64,000 nt of DNA, from the NCBI RefSeq assembly GCF_033118175.1, contig NC_083697.1, positions 21,116,001 to 21,180,000 of the forward strand, read 5' to 3'. A model generated the notes under the pieces. That model did not search any database and was not told where the DNA came from. It saw only the letters and a program-made list of their open reading frames with translations. This document shows, piece by piece, positions 34,740 through 47,861 of this stretch. The stretch comes from Dama dama (Eukaryota > Chordata > Mammalia > Artiodactyla > Cervidae). Each line of letters starts with the position of its first letter. Position 1 is the stretch's first letter. Both the position numbers and the translations under genes were made by a program.

Positions 34740-36784
34740 TGAGCGACTTATTGCAACAATGTAAGTGGCTATGGGAGTGAGGTGTGAGACATTTTCATAG
34801 AACTAAAGGGAATCTAGGCAAAAAAACAATGTTGCTCTCTTAGGAAAAACAGCATGATGTGATAATAATAATAGCCTAATGAGAGAATCCACACCTTGGA
34901 TTAATTTTTTTCCTAAAATAACCATTTTTTAAAATACCACATGGTTCTCTGAACCCAAAGGCTACACATTAAAGAGTGGTTAATATTGTGACCTGAGAGT
35001 GTGTGCTTGTGTCTATGAGTCTATATTGTCTAACTTTTCATCGACATTTATGCAACTTTTGCAGTCACCTAAAAGTATGAAATAATATATTTAAAACTTG
35101 AAATAACTCTTAGAGGCAGAAATTATTTCTTGGTATTTTAGAAGTCCTTGTCCATAAGATCAAGGATATCTTCTTACCTCCAGCTTGCCTGTGGCCGAGC
35201 AGAATCCTGAGTCCCTGTCTGTCTGTCTAAAATAGCCTCCTTTAACACTATGCCACATGGTACCCCATGTAATTACAATACTATCTTAAATTTATATGGC
35301 CAACCTCTCTAAAGAATTCAGAGAAAAATTCTATTGTTCTTTTTATCCTTTCTGTTAAGATTTCAAGGAGTTTGAGATTTCCATTAGGCAAGCAATGAAA
35401 ACTAAAATTAGGAAAATGAAGAAATTGTGATATGTTTATGTCAAGTGATTTGCTCAACGATGCAAAGCAGGTTAGTGAGAGCTAGAACTAGAATATGCTT
35501 TATAATTTTCCTATTTTTTACTTTCCATTATGTATTTCTTACTAGTTCTTTTCTCTCATAGACTAAAATGTTGCGAACAAATGAGACTATTTTTAAAGAA
35601 TTTGTTACGTAGCATGCTCGGAAAGTTAAAACATAAAAAAGGTCAAAGAAATAAACCCTCTTTTTATACCATTTAAAAATCAGGGATAGAGATAGGTTTC
35701 AATTTACAGTCAAAGTATCTCAAGGACCACACACGATCTGCAATGCAATATACATAGCAGATTGTTAATCAATGCTTTGCACAAAAAGTTCATACATGAA
35801 GGGGGTCTAGTCATGAAAAAATATGACATTTACATGAAATAAAATAAGTTGTCATGTTCAAAATTACTCCCTCATTTGTTTATGTGTAATACGTAACAGG
35901 CAATAAATTAGTTACTCTGAACACAAGGCTCATTTCATGCTCTCAATGAGCTTATAGTCATGTCAGAGAAACACACAATAAAAAGTCAATTTATTCATAG
36001 ACTATAAAGTCCTGTGACCTAGGTAAGCCCACACCCTCTGGTGGAATGTCCATAGGATCCTGGAGGAAGCAACGTCTGGTGGGCTTTAGGCTTTCCAGAA
36101 AGAGGTAACAGAGTGTCCATCCTAGAGAAGAACACTAGATGCAATAACTCACTGCCCAGGGAACACAAAGTTCAAGAAATATTTATGCCTCGTGGACATA
36201 TGTGCATTGAATATCTTTGCTATTAATTAACTAAATCATCTTGAAGAAAATTTTGAGAGTTTTACTATAAGCACAGTTTGTGGGAGATTTGGTATGCTGA
36301 CATGCCACCACCATCCATGTCTTCTTTTGGAGGACATCCCCAGGTGCCAAAGCCTGGAAGGATGGGAAGTTAACCCATTGAGAGTCACCTCTGAATCCCA
36401 GCAGCCTGAACTTGCATGAGATTTCTAAGAACAGACCTAAAAGGCCATATCCCCACTACTTCAGTAGATGCTGCCATCAGGCATGATCCTGGAGACACTG
36501 GGTTGCCTTGCCTGAGCGTTCATGTGTCTTGTCGTTAGCTCAATGACTGTCAAGGTGTATTGGTAGCTGCCAGAACTACCTGGCCCAAGAGAACAGCTCT
36601 GGCAGAACTCTCTTGAACACAATTCCCCTGCAGCTTTCCTGTGCCCCACACTCCTGAAGATTCTAAGGCATGTCCCTCACCCCCACCCAGTGCTAGGGCT
36701 CTGGGAGATTTTCCTGGGGTCCTTGTGGAAGTCCCATTCCCCTAGCACTGTAGAACATTCTTGCACTAAATCTCTGTCTACCGT
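34740..36784. other. Mostly unique, with weak MIR and L2 traces
   Basis: 35405-35500 resembles sense MIR ('caagtgatttgctcaacg' and 'gcaggttagtgagagc'), and 35870-35985 resembles antisense L2 3' end. 36290-36780 is less AT-rich and unassigned; it ends 'gcactaaatctctgtc', which could be the end of an old LTR. None of these is firm. Confidence 0.35.
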
Positions 36785-37002
36785 GGTTGTTGTTTAGTCA
36801 CAAAGTCATGCCAGACTCTTTTGCGACCCCATGGACTGTAGCCTGCCAGGCTCCTCTGTCCATGGGATATTTCAGGCAGGAATAATGGAGTAGGTTGCCA
36901 TTTCCTTCTCCAGGGGAACTTCCCAACCCAGGGATGGAATGAACTCGTGTCCCCTGCTTGGCAGGCAGATTCTTTATCACTGAGCTACCCAGGAAACCCA
37001 AA
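36785..37002 (-). mobile_element. Bov-tA SINE
   Basis: Antisense unit beginning 'gttgttgtttagtcac' and ending at the head 'gagctacccaggaaaccc'. Confidence 0.93.
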
Positions 37003-37047
37003 GAGATTTTTTAAATCTTTAAAATTTCTTGGTGTTCTGTGTAACAA

Positions 37048-37312
37048 GCTGCTGCTGCTAAGTTGCGTTAGTCATGTCTGACTCTGTGTGACCCAGTAGA
37101 CGGCAGCCCACCAGGCTCCTCCATCCCTGGGATGCTCCAGGCAAGAATACTGGAGAGGGTTGCCACTCCCTTCTCCAATGCATGAAAGTGAAAAGTGAAA
37201 GTGAAGTCGTGTCCGACTCTTCGAGACCCCATGGACTGTAGACTACCAGGCTTCTCCATCCCTGGGACTTCCCAGGCAAGAGTACTGGAGTGGGATGCCA
37301 TTGCCTTCTCCC
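37048..37312 (-). mobile_element. Bov-A2 SINE
   Basis: Antisense dimer with a (GCT)n start, two BovA monomers and a 'gaaagtgaaaagtgaaagtg' linker. Perfect 11-bp duplications 'ctgtgtaacaa' at 37037-37047 and 37313-37323. Confidence 0.96.
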
Positions 37313-37323
37313 CTGTGTAACAA

Positions 37324-40300
37324 ATTGACTAGCTAATTCTTCTGTTTTCAGTTGTGATACCTACACTAACCAACAGCAATTTCTTCCATATCAAAGGCAA
37401 CCATTCCAGTCAAACCATGAAGATGACTAAAGAGAATTCACTAGCAGACTGGAAGTATTGAGACACTTGCATGATAATTTGTACATAGCTAAATTTGAGT
37501 TCTGGAAGCATTAGATAATGATTGCAAGATAATTTCTTCAGAAGTTTGGCCAAAACTGGTGGCATTTTTCCTTCTCTAGTCCTGTTCACTAACAACATGA
37601 AGTCAAACTATTTAAGAGGTACGAATTTTGTTATTTTATAAAAAGGAAACTTAAGATCACCACGAGTCTGAGTAACAAATAAACCATTCAAGACAGTCAG
37701 TCAAGATTATTTCTATTCATTCTTGATTATGATTATATTATAGGTTACATAATAAATAAAACATAAAACCAGAAAGTGAAGCATACAAGACGGCACACAT
37801 CACGTTATAATTACTATGGTATCATGGATGAATGACAGGCATACAATTTTCTGCTGAAGACAAACCTCTATACATGACTCAAGATATAAATATCAAACTC
37901 AGATCTAAATTATATCTGTAGACTCACTATCTGGGCTTCAATCTCTTTTCTTTACTAACTTACTCATAATCAAAGTCATATAAATAAAACAAGGTACTCT
38001 AGGCCTTCAGTGAGAAATGAGGCTATAAAAAGCTCTGGCAAAATCTCTTTCTCTCTCCCTAGCTCTCTCTTTACTCTCCACAGAGGTCTCAATGGACACT
38101 TTGGCCAGTTTCAACACATTTTCCTGTGGGCACATTACTAACAGCAGCTGCAAAGCCAGCTTCCCAGGTCAGGCATCACACTTGCTCTATCAACACTATC
38201 AGTGGCCTGCTGTCAACTCATACCTAGGGCATCTAGGCTTACTGCATGTTTGATAGGGAGAAATACATTGATGGAAATACATAGGCATTTCTGGGGGGAA
38301 AAGCATCAAGAACTCAATGGGAGGGGGATTTTTAAAAATGGAAACATTCTAATCTCCATTCATTGATGTTTCCAACAGTTTGAAACAATGAGAGTAGACC
38401 TGGAGAATTGGTATGCTCTGGGAGATTCTTCAGGACTTGGGTAGAACTGGTTGGATCTTGCTTACTGGTTGATAAGAATGATTCTATCACACTGCACTTA
38501 TGTGGTTCTAGCAATTCTATTATTTATCCTCTTTCAACAGTAACGCCACCTCATATACTGTATTGATATCTATACCTTATAGAATGATTTGAATTAGTAA
38601 AAAGAAGTAGGCATTTTCCAGGTGATATGAACTGGCATACTAGTGAGTCACCTGAAGGTGTCAATTCATGGTATAATGTTTGTAGCCCAAGATGTCTCTA
38701 AATGAAGAGAAGAACAGACTAATAGTAAGTATGTATATAAATACCAAGGGAGAAGTAGGGTTGAGAGTGACCCACTACTTCAGTACAGAGCCGGAAGTTT
38801 GAATCACCACATTACAGACAAGTCAATGTTCAAAGATGAGAACATTTAGTTGAATTCAGCTTCCTTTAGTTGAATAATATAAGACATAGAGGCATAGCAG
38901 GTAAGGAAACAGATTCCAAAGTATCCACAGGCCCCAGTAAATAGCTGTAATAGCATGTCAAATGACATCATACTACTGATTGTTGGTATGATAGTCCAGT
39001 TTCAATGCAATTAGTTAAAATGTGAAAAATGTCACTTGTTTTGTCCACATGATGTCAAGATATCTCTTTGTCAGTTTCTCATGAATTACAGTAAATGCCT
39101 CGTTAAACTATAGACTTCCAGGATGTTTCATAGAAATAAATTTTTATTGGACTTAGTCCATCATCTTTTAAAAAACAGATATTTTTAATCATAAGTATTC
39201 ATAGAAACATTTCGTCTGCCACTTAATCAATCACGTTTGATCTAAGATGAAAATGCACATGAATAAACCAAAAATATCTCCTCTGTCTTTCATATTTAGT
39301 GTTATGCTTCAACTAGATTTTAACACACCTTTCAGGTTTCTCTAATAAGGGGTTTATCTTATAGCGGACCCACCTGTTTGTCACATATTATCATTTTTTT
39401 TTTTCCTGATTCAGATGAAATGCTATTCACAAGATTCAATTTCTAAAAAGGCCTTTTGGCAAAAGGCTGGAACCTTTTTATATCTTATCTGTGTCCATTG
39501 CACTATGTGTTATTACACTCTATATGCAATTTATATATGCATTTGTTAGGTGGAGTCCAGGAAAAGGAAGAAAAAAGAAAGCTTCAAATGAGCGATTTTC
39601 AGGTCCATACTTTCCTCAGAAAGCAATATGGGGAGGGACACCAGCCTCTTTGTGAGATTGCATTATGATCTAGTGACCCTGAAAATAGGGTCAGAAGGAG
39701 GCCTCCCTGCTAACTGGAAAACTAATCAATATAATTCAATGTAAGGACTGGTGCACCCAAATCACATAACTTCTCTCCTTTTCTGTTCCCCTCCACTACC
39801 AGCCCTAAGACAGCCAACCTCGTCCACCTCATGGTTATCCCCACCATGGCTCATATAGTCACAGTCCCACATGTAGGCAAGTGCTCCAAAAAATTGTAAG
39901 AATCTTATATTTTTTGTTAGCTGTATAGAAATTAAGAACTTTCAGTTGAATGTCTTTTTCATATTCAGCTTGTTTGGACTGAGACTTATTTGTTGGAAAT
40001 GAGATTTAATCTACTTAAAGCAATAACTTAAAAACAGTAACTTGGGAATGCAGCTTTTGTTTCAAGGTCAGATAAAGGTATATAATTGTGTTTTTCTTTA
40101 ATAGATCAACATTATTGCTGATACCAAAATCCAGCTATTTAGATTTGTATCAGATTATCAGAAAAACTTCTCTATGGACTGGTCTGCATTTGATTCAGAT
40201 CAGGTACAGTTACTGAGAAGGAGAGCAAGACAAAGGGTAAAAGGTCACTAGTGACTAATTTTCTGAGAACTAGCAGCTTGTGTAAGTAATAGAACATTTA

Positions 40301-40889
40301 TTGCCTTTCAATGTTGTCCCAGCAATGAGCTAGAAAATCCATAAGAATTCCCAGCCCTAGCCTTTATTAAGGCATAGCCCTGGATTAGTTTAATGTGCAA
40401 TTTAAAGTCATTGCCTGCCAATAGTTTGCTTACCTTTCTTAAGTAGGGCCATTTTCCATCCCCACTCCCCAATCAAGTTGTCAAAAAGGTTAAAAAAAAA
40501 AAAAAGAGGTGTCCTTTTTTTAATCATTTGAGAGAGAATCATTTTTCAATCTAAAGTATACACTTATTTCTTCTTATATAGTATAGACTCTGATAAAATG
40601 ACCAACTCCATGTGAAGCTCTAATTATTCCCATAAATTCACCAGCATGAAAGATGAGGCCTGTTCCCTCTCTGCCCATCTGCTTCCTGCCCAGGTTGACC
40701 AGTCCTTATGATTCCAGAGCTTGTAAAATATTTACATATCCCAGAACTATTTTATTTAATACTTTAAAGTATAATTACAATGCCAAAGTAATTTTTAAGA
40801 CTCAAAGTGTTTTTAAGCTAGATAAATTTTAAATATTTAGAAAAGAGTGAGTCTTAACATTAACACCATCAGATAAGTGGATAAGAAAG
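37324..40889. other. 3.6 kb with nothing recognised
   Basis: No BovB, Bov SINE or L1 seen. Contains short A and T runs (T run near 39394; A run near 40492). Frames at 37410-37598, 38332-38514 and 39456-39668 have no motif. Confidence 0.5.
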
Positions 40890-40894
40890 AAAAC

Positions 40895-41105
40895 TAACAG
40901 TATTTGATGCTAAGCAGTGTGTATATTTTATCTCTGAATCCACTAAGCAGCTTCATAAAGTAGGCTACATTATCATCTTTTTAAGGATGAGCAAACTGTA
41001 ATTCTGGAAGCTTCATAAACTAGCCAGAGTCTCAGAACTAAAAGAATTAGTCAATTTTGCTGTAACCCAAATATCCCTAATTCTTTTTACATGACTCTAT
41101 GCTGT
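40895..41105 (+). mobile_element. MIR SINE relic
   Basis: Sense MIR order: 'gatgctaagcagtgtgtata', 'tctctgaatccactaagcag', 'tttttaaggatgagcaaact', then 'gccagagtctcagaact' and 'catgactctatgctgtc'. Diverged. Confidence 0.65.
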
Positions 41106-41921
41106 CTTCCAGAAGTATGTCGCGGGTCAGAAAATCCTTCGGGCTTCTGATTATGTCTTTTATTAAACTAGATCTTTTCAAACCTCTGAAGCATGTTTAA
41201 AAATGCCAACAAACTTTTTAAGTATTTAAAACAATGCTGAGTCCAAGCTCATAGAAAGTAAAGAGCAAGTTTTATAAATAGAGGTTTTATAAAGGAAGTT
41301 TATTTTCTTTGGACATTTACTCAAGAAAATGAGAATCAAAGCATGAATGCAGGTATCAAATGAAGCAGAAAAAACAAACAAGCAAAATTATGCTGATGCT
41401 TCTTTGCTGCTTATTTTCCTGATGGAAGTTATTTTTAAACAATGTTAAATATTGTAAAGTTATAGTTCAATATTATTAAAATGATATTTCAGAGTTAGAT
41501 ATGTGTTTTGCCAAAATCATGAAAATAACAATGGGGTTGGAACCTGGTTTTAATAATGCTGGTATCCTTGTTACCTCCTATAGTTCTTGGCACGTAGAAG
41601 GTGCTTTATGTCTGGGGCTGTATGTAATGGTCAGTGAAATACATACCCCCACCTAAGCCTTCATACATTTGAAAGATGTAATACACAGTATTAAGAAGAT
41701 TTCAGAACTGTTTCTCCCTGTTTGGACTGAGGTGCCAACACAAAAGATATCAGATCTCAAATTAAGATAAATTTCCAGTACAGGTTTTTCAAAAGTGTTT
41801 TACAGCTGGGTAGGGTGGAGGGGGGATCCTATTTGAAAGAACTTTAGCCTAACAATGGGCTCTTCTTTAGGGAGAGCTAGATAAACGAAGCGAGACAGTA
41901 TGTGTGACTTACAGTGAAGGC
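41106..41921. other. No recognised feature
   Basis: AT-rich unique sequence left of the BovB duplication site. Confidence 0.5.
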
Positions 41922-41937
41922 AATGCTGTCTGCATTT

Positions 41938-43555
41938 CTTTCTCTTGGGGACGGTCTTGAGACCATCAATGCACAAGTTTGCACATGATGGTGCAATACC
42001 GCCCAATTGAACATGATGGTGTGCTCACTCACCTAGAGCCAGACATCCTGGAATGTGAAGTCAAGTGGGCCTTAGGAAGCATCACTATGAACAAAGCCAG
42101 TGGAGAAGATGGAATTCCAGTTGAGCTATTTCAAATCTTAAAAGATGATGCTGTGAAAGTGCTGCGCTTGATATGCCAGCGAATTTGGAAAACTCAACAG
42201 TGGCCACCGGACTGGAAAAGGTCAGTTTTCATTCCAGTACCAAAGAAAGGCAATGCCAAAGAATGCTCAAACTACCGCACAATTGCACTCATCTCACACG
42301 CTAGCAAAGCAATGCTTAAAATTCTCCAAGTCAGGTTTCAACAGTACATGAACCGTGAACTTCCAAATGTTCAAGCTGGATTTAGAAAAGGCAGAGGAAC
42401 CAGAGATCAAATTGCCAACATCTGTTGGATCATCAAAAAAGCAAGACAATTCCAGGAAAACATCTACTTCTGCTTTATTGACTATGCCAAAGCCCTTGAC
42501 TGTGTGGATCACAATAAACTGTGGAAAATTCTGAAAGAGATGGGAACACCAGACCACCTGACCTGCCTCCTGAGAAATCTGTATGAAGATCAAGAAGCAA
42601 CAGTTAGAACTGGACATGGGACAACAGACTGGTTCCAAATTGGGAAAGGAGTACGTCAAGGCTGTATATTGTCACCCTGCTCCTTAAACTTATACACAGA
42701 GTACATCATGCAAAATGCCGGGCTGGATGAAGCACAAGCTGGAATCAATATTGCCCAGAGAAATATCAATAACCTCGGACATACAGAGGACACCACACTT
42801 ATGGCAGAAAGTGAAGAAGAACTAAAGAGCCTCTTGATGAAAGTGAAAGAGGAGAGTGAAAAAATTGGCTTGAAACTCAGCATTCAGAAAACTAAGATTA
42901 TGTCATCCGGTCCCATCATTTCATGGCAAATAGATGGGGAAACAATGGAAACAGTGTCAGACTATTTTTTGGGCTCCAAAATCACTGCAGATGGTGACTG
43001 CAGCCATGAAATTAAAAGACACTTGCTCCTTGGAAGAAAAGTTATGACTAACCTAGACAGCATTTTAAAAAGCAGAGAGATTACTTTGCCAACAAAGGTC
43101 CTTCTAGTCAAAGCTATGTTTTCTCCATTAGTCATGTATGGATGTGAGAGTTGGACTATAAAGAAAGCTGAGTGCCGAAGAATTGAAAGTTTTGAACTTT
43201 GGTGTTGGAGAAGACTCCCGAGAGTCCCTTGGACTGCAAGGAGATCCAACCCGTCCATCCTAAATGAAATCAGTGCTGAATATTCATTGGAAGGACTGAT
43301 GCTGAAGCTGAAACTCCAATACTTTGGCCACCTGATGCGAAGAACTGACTCTTTGAAAAGACCCTGATGCTGGGAAAGATAGAAGGCAGGAGGAGAAGGG
43401 GGTGACAGAGGATGAGATGGTTGGATGGCATCACCTACTCGATGGACATGAGCTTGAGTAAGCTCCGGGAGTTGGTAATGGACAAGAAAGCCTGGGGTGC
43501 TGCAGTCCATGGGGTCGCAAAGAGTTGGACATGACTGAGCAACTGAACTGAACTG
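41938..43555 (+). mobile_element. BovB LINE with reverse-transcriptase domain, inactivated; short 5' inversion
   Basis: The longest BovB here. Frame 41979-43367 (462 codons) covers the RT core: 'FIDYAKALD' with the first catalytic Asp at residue 168, 'RQGCILSP' at 226-233, and the YADD box replaced by 'HTED' (268-271), so Tyr and one catalytic Asp are lost. A one-base deletion near 43355 ends the frame early at 'SLKRP'; sequence continues to the 'aactgaactgaa' terminus. Flanks 'aatgctgtctgcattt' (41922-41937) and 'aatgctgtctgacattt' (43556-43572) look like the target duplication. The left edge (about 41930-41964) reads as antisense BovB from an upstream part of the element. The endonuclease domain is missing. 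Confidence 0.95.
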
Positions 43556-43572
43556 AATGCTGTCTGACATTT

Positions 43573-44149
43573 AAAAACTGGACACCTTGAGCAGTAACAA
43601 AGGAAGATTAAACCCTCTTGACTCAATCCTGGTGGATCGGTTAAACATTAAAATACTGGCCCTGCTATGTTATTTATTCGAGTGCTCTATCAGAGACCAC
43701 ATTTACCAACAGCTCAAGCAAGAATAAAGAGTGTTTCTCTCACTTCAGTCTGGAGGGAAGCAGTTCATCTCTGATCTTCAAGGATGTCTTGTCTATTAAT
43801 ACAGTTTTTAAGGTACTTTTGAGGGTGGCTTGCTGCTGCTTTCCTAGGCCAGCAGTGGAGAGGGAGGTGAAACAAAGCAAACATAATGGGGATTCAGATA
43901 ATGAGAAGGTTTCTGCTGCATCAGAGAATACTTAGTAGTGGGGAGAACATTTTGCTTAGCTTTAAAGTTTGGATACACGTTCCTGCGGCTGGAGGAACAG
44001 TGGAAGACTCAAGAGGTAGTAACAGCATAACAAGATGTCATGGAGATAGAGAAGTAGATAAATGCAATGCTGATTTGAGGAAGACAAGTCTTTCTGGCTT
44101 GTCTACAGAAGTTGTCTGTTCATAAATTGTGTTCCAGCTAACATAAAAA
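43573..44149. other. No recognised feature
   Basis: Unique sequence. The plus frame 43886-44125 has no motif. Confidence 0.5.
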
Positions 44150-44905
44150 AAATCTTTTCTACTGTTGATGGGTATTTGGATAGTTTCCAGCTTTTGGCTA
44201 ATGCATACAGTGCTGCTGTGAGTGTTTGAGTATATGTCCTTAGGTAAACATATGTACACATTTCTGATGGGTATATAAAACTAAGGATAGCTTGGTCACG
44301 GGATACAGATATTTTCTACTTTAGTAAATATATTTATCAGCCATTTTGATATACTGTTTTATAGTGTGTATATTTAGAAAAAATTTTACCCACTTTTTAT
44401 TGCTTTTTTTTTTTTTACTTCCTATCGACTTACAGGAATAGTCCATTGTCAGAGGACTTCTAAAAATTATCTTAGAGGGTCTGTCAAACCTGTGGGATCA
44501 ACTTGAAATGCTATACAGGTCTGGGAAAGAAAGTGTCAACATAGTTCAATAAGGAGTGTCAGGAAAGAATTTTTTCATGATTGAATCATCCTTAGCCCAA
44601 CTCATCTAATAAAATAGCTATCCTTGCACACATTTTATATTTATACTAAACATCTATGTATATATACATATTTTGTTTATTTACCAAAATGAGATTGTGT
44701 TACAGACACCAATTTCTTTTTCACTTAATTTACATTGTTTTGTGAACCTCTCTCCAGGTAAACACATAGACATGTTTCATGTTGTAAATATTAACTTGAT
44801 GCCTTTGCTTTATTATAATCCATGCACCCATTCTTTTACTGATGAGAATTTAGGTTGTGGCCGAATTTTTGTCCTCACCATGTTGCTATAAGTATTCTTA
44901 TACAA
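44150..44905 (-). mobile_element. Old L1 (L1M-like) relics
   Basis: 44160-44400 and 44690-44905 each contain antisense L1 ORF2 3' sequence: 'ctgttgatgggtatttggat' with 'cagtgctgctgtgagtgt', and 'actgatgagaatttaggttg' with 'catgttgctataagtattc'. Highly diverged. A T run and unassigned sequence lie between them. Confidence 0.5.
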
Positions 44906-44954
44906 ATATTCTTATATACAAATGTGTATGTACATATGCGTATTATATGCTTGT

Positions 44955-45157
44955 GTTGTGGTGTCTGTCATATCTGACTATTTGGACTGTAGCCTGCCAG
45001 GATCCTCTGTCCATGGAATTTTTCAGGCAAGAATACTGGAGTGGGTTACCATTTTCTCCTCCAGGGGATCTTCTCAGTCCAGGGATCAAACCCACATCTC
45101 TTGTTCTTCTGCATTGACAGGCAGATTCTTTACCGCTGAGCCACCAGAGAAGCTCCA
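44955..45157 (-). mobile_element. Bov-tA SINE
   Basis: Antisense unit from 'gtgtctgtcatatctgacta' to the head end 'gagccaccagagaagc'. Confidence 0.92.
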
Positions 45158-45161
45158 TACA

Positions 45162-45213
45162 TGTGTGTGTGTGTGTGCGTGCGTGTGTGTGTGTCTATGT
45201 ATACATGTGTGTG
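45162..45213 (+). repeat. (GT)n microsatellite with GC interruptions
   Basis: About 30 bases of TG dinucleotides with 'gcgtgcg' in the middle, then a degenerate continuation. It abuts the SINE. Confidence 0.93.
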
Positions 45214-45328
45214 AAGAATCTTATAACAACAATGTATTTTGTTGTCATTGTTGTTAACTGCCATGTACTAAATTCCCAAAGTTAGGTTGCTTTATCAGTA
45301 TTTGTATCAGTGTTTATGCCCTTGTTTA

Positions 45329-45551
45329 GGGGCTTCCCTGGTGGCTCAGACGGTAAAGCATCTGAGCATCTGCCTGCATTGCAGGTGACCCGGATTTGAT
45401 CCCTGGGTCAGGAAGATCCCCTGGAGAAGGAAATGGCAACCCACTCCACTACTCTTGCCTGGAAAATTCCATGGATGGAGGAGCCTGGTGGGCTACAGTC
45501 CATGGGGCCGCAAAGAGTCGGACACGACTGAGCGACTTCACTTTCTTTCAC
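45329..45551 (+). mobile_element. Bov-tA SINE, little diverged
   Basis: Head starts 'ggggcttccctggtggctca' and the body ends 'gcgacttcactttctttcac'. It contains a short internal duplication 'catctg' in the head (near 45359-45372). The close match to the consensus suggests a recent insertion. Confidence 0.95.
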
Positions 45552-46269
45552 TTTATGCTCAAATACATTGTTTAAGTATTCTCGTTCAGGAAGCTCACTT
45601 ACCCTCTTATATATTATGAAAAGAATAGATGAAATAGCTCTCATAATGATCAGTTCTCATGCACTTTCTGATTTTCTTCCACATGCCTCACTTTTATACT
45701 TGTATATATTTGAAAAGCTCTTTGTGATTGTGCTAAATAGGAATCTTAGAGCTAAATGGGCATGGTTTGCCTGCACATTAGGAATGCAGTAAGTGTGGTC
45801 TGGAAGCAAATTTACTCTTTTTAAATGATTTCTAGGTAAAACATGTAATAACAGGTTGTATTTGCTTCTGACTTGAATTTGCTTCTGAGCAGCTAGTTCA
45901 GACTGGTACTGACTAGAGAATTCACCTTGAAATCAGCCCACATGTACTCACTAAGATTAAAAAAAAAATTGCAAGCAAAATATTGCTTTTAAAAATTCTG
46001 TGTTACTCAACCTTTAGACTTTTCTAATTTAGTTTGTTTGAGTTTTACAATGGGCATAGCCCATATATGTTTCTATTTATGCCTTTCTTTCTCTTATTAA
46101 TATAAAAATTTGATAAGTGATGAAGGAAAAATTGTAAGACAAGACATTTAGAATTTTTAAGTAGCTGCCTGTTGAACTGCAGAACAACATATGGGTCATC
46201 TTCTCGCATTCCTCCTGTATCTGCCTATTGCCTGAACAGCACCTTCCACTAAATCTTCTTTTGTTTCTG
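45552..46269. other. No recognised feature
   Basis: AT-rich unique sequence. Confidence 0.5.
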
Positions 46270-46695
46270 TTGGTTGTGCCGCACTGGTCTTCATTCACCT
46301 TCTTGAACATACCAACTCTTTGGGTTCAGGGCCTTTGCATATGCTATTTCCACCCCTGGAAAACTATCCTTCTTTCTGTCTTCCTAAATTCTTTCCATCT
46401 GATTAATCTCCTCCTATCTTTCATATCTTGACTCAGACATTATTTCCAAGGAAGGCTTTCCTAAGCCCCCTAAGCTATGCCAACTTTCTGTCATACTCTT
46501 TCAATGCATGTTAACCCATTTCTTCATAATACTTATCTCAGTTTATAATAATATCTATTATCTGTGTGATTATTTGATTTATAGCTATCTCCTCATAAGC
46601 TCATGAGAGATTTCTGTCTTTTCCTTATTAATGTATCCCAGGAATTTAGGACAATGTCTTTCATATGGTAAGAATTCAATAAATGTTTGGAGGAA
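46270..46695 (+). mobile_element. L2 LINE 3' end
   Basis: Sense L2 order: 'gggcctttgcatatgctatt', 'ccctggaaaactatccttc', 'gactcagacattatttcca', 'ggaaggctttcctaagcc', and a terminal 'aattcaataaatgtttgg'. An ancient mammalian element, no longer coding. Confidence 0.8.
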
Positions 46696-47149
46696 GAAAT
46701 AAAATATATTCATATTTTCCTTGGGCTTTCCTAGATCCATTTTGAGATAATATGATCTTCTAAATGAAATGTGCAATGCAGGAATTTGTGTAGTTCTATG
46801 CTGGGAAAAACTTTCTTTATTAAAAAATTATTAAAAAAAAGCAATAAATAAAATATGTTTATATCAAGATAAATTGTGAAAATATTGATATCAGAAAGGC
46901 TACTCACATGAGTGAAAAAAGCTATTTAAAATTTATTCAGTTTTCAGTGATGTTCAAGATGATGACTAAAGGTGACATACATGGGGGTCCACCAGCATTT
47001 CACTGGATTTCCTGACCTTGACATTGACAAAGAGAACTTAGTTGAAGGATTGGGACCCAATAAAATCCTATGGCAGCTAGACAGAGAAAATCTTTCTAAA
47101 TACTTTAGTGTACATTTGTATTTCAGACATTGGTAGAAGCTTGGCTTGC
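46696..47149. other. No recognised feature
   Basis: AT-rich unique sequence. The minus frame 46944-47186 has no motif. Confidence 0.5.
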
Positions 47150-47800
47150 TAGAGGAAATAAATGTGGGTGGAGTGCACTTGAACAAGACAGACTGTGGTG
47201 TTAGAGTCTAGCAGAAGCTAGACCACCTGGAGGCAGCAGCCCATTTAAGAGTTTTGAATTTCACACAGAGGTCCTAGAAAGCTACTAAAGGTATTAAAGT
47301 GATAAGTATATGATAAGACTTATGTTTTTCAAAGAATTTTGGTTGCTCTATGAGAGTAAGCAAACATCCATTCAAGGAAGCACGTTGAGAGGCAAAAGAT
47401 GATGGTAGACAGGGCTCATGTGGACACAGTAAATACAGAGAGAAATAGATACGTTTGAGGGGAAAATATCAGTGATGAATCTTAGACATATCTTGAGGAA
47501 ATGAGTAGATTAAGTAACTGACACAATTTGCTGCAATGAAATTGAGTCAAGAAGAAATAAGATTAGGAAAAAAATCAAGAGTAGGTTCTGGGCAAAATAC
47601 CTATTAGACATCCAACTGAATCTATGGATGTGAGGCACAGATGAACAATCTACACTGGAGATACGAAAGTAAGTAACACCCACATCTGAGCATCATTCAC
47701 AGTGATGGAGCTACATAGGAGACTGGGAAGGGGTTGCAAATGTATTGGTAGGGAAGGTAAGAAATATGTCACCACAAGGAAGGGATGGTCAAGTTTGGCA
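47150..47800 (+). mobile_element. Degenerate ancient interspersed repeat, family not named
   Basis: The order of blocks (a 'tttggttgctctatgagagt' part, a 'ggaagcacgttgagaggc' part, then 'cctattagacatccaactga' and 'cacatctgagcatcattcac') follows an old interspersed repeat known from many mammalian genomes, but I cannot assign a family name by eye. Confidence 0.35.
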
Positions 47801-47861
47801 AATTATGGGGAGTAAAACGTAAGATGGAAATAGGAAAAAAATGCTATTTTATTTTGGATCT

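Noticed and set aside
41979..43367. 462-codon open frame as a host gene
   Set aside because: Its sequence is BovB reverse transcriptase ('FIDYAKALD', 'RQGCILSP'), flanked by the BovB terminus and a target duplication.
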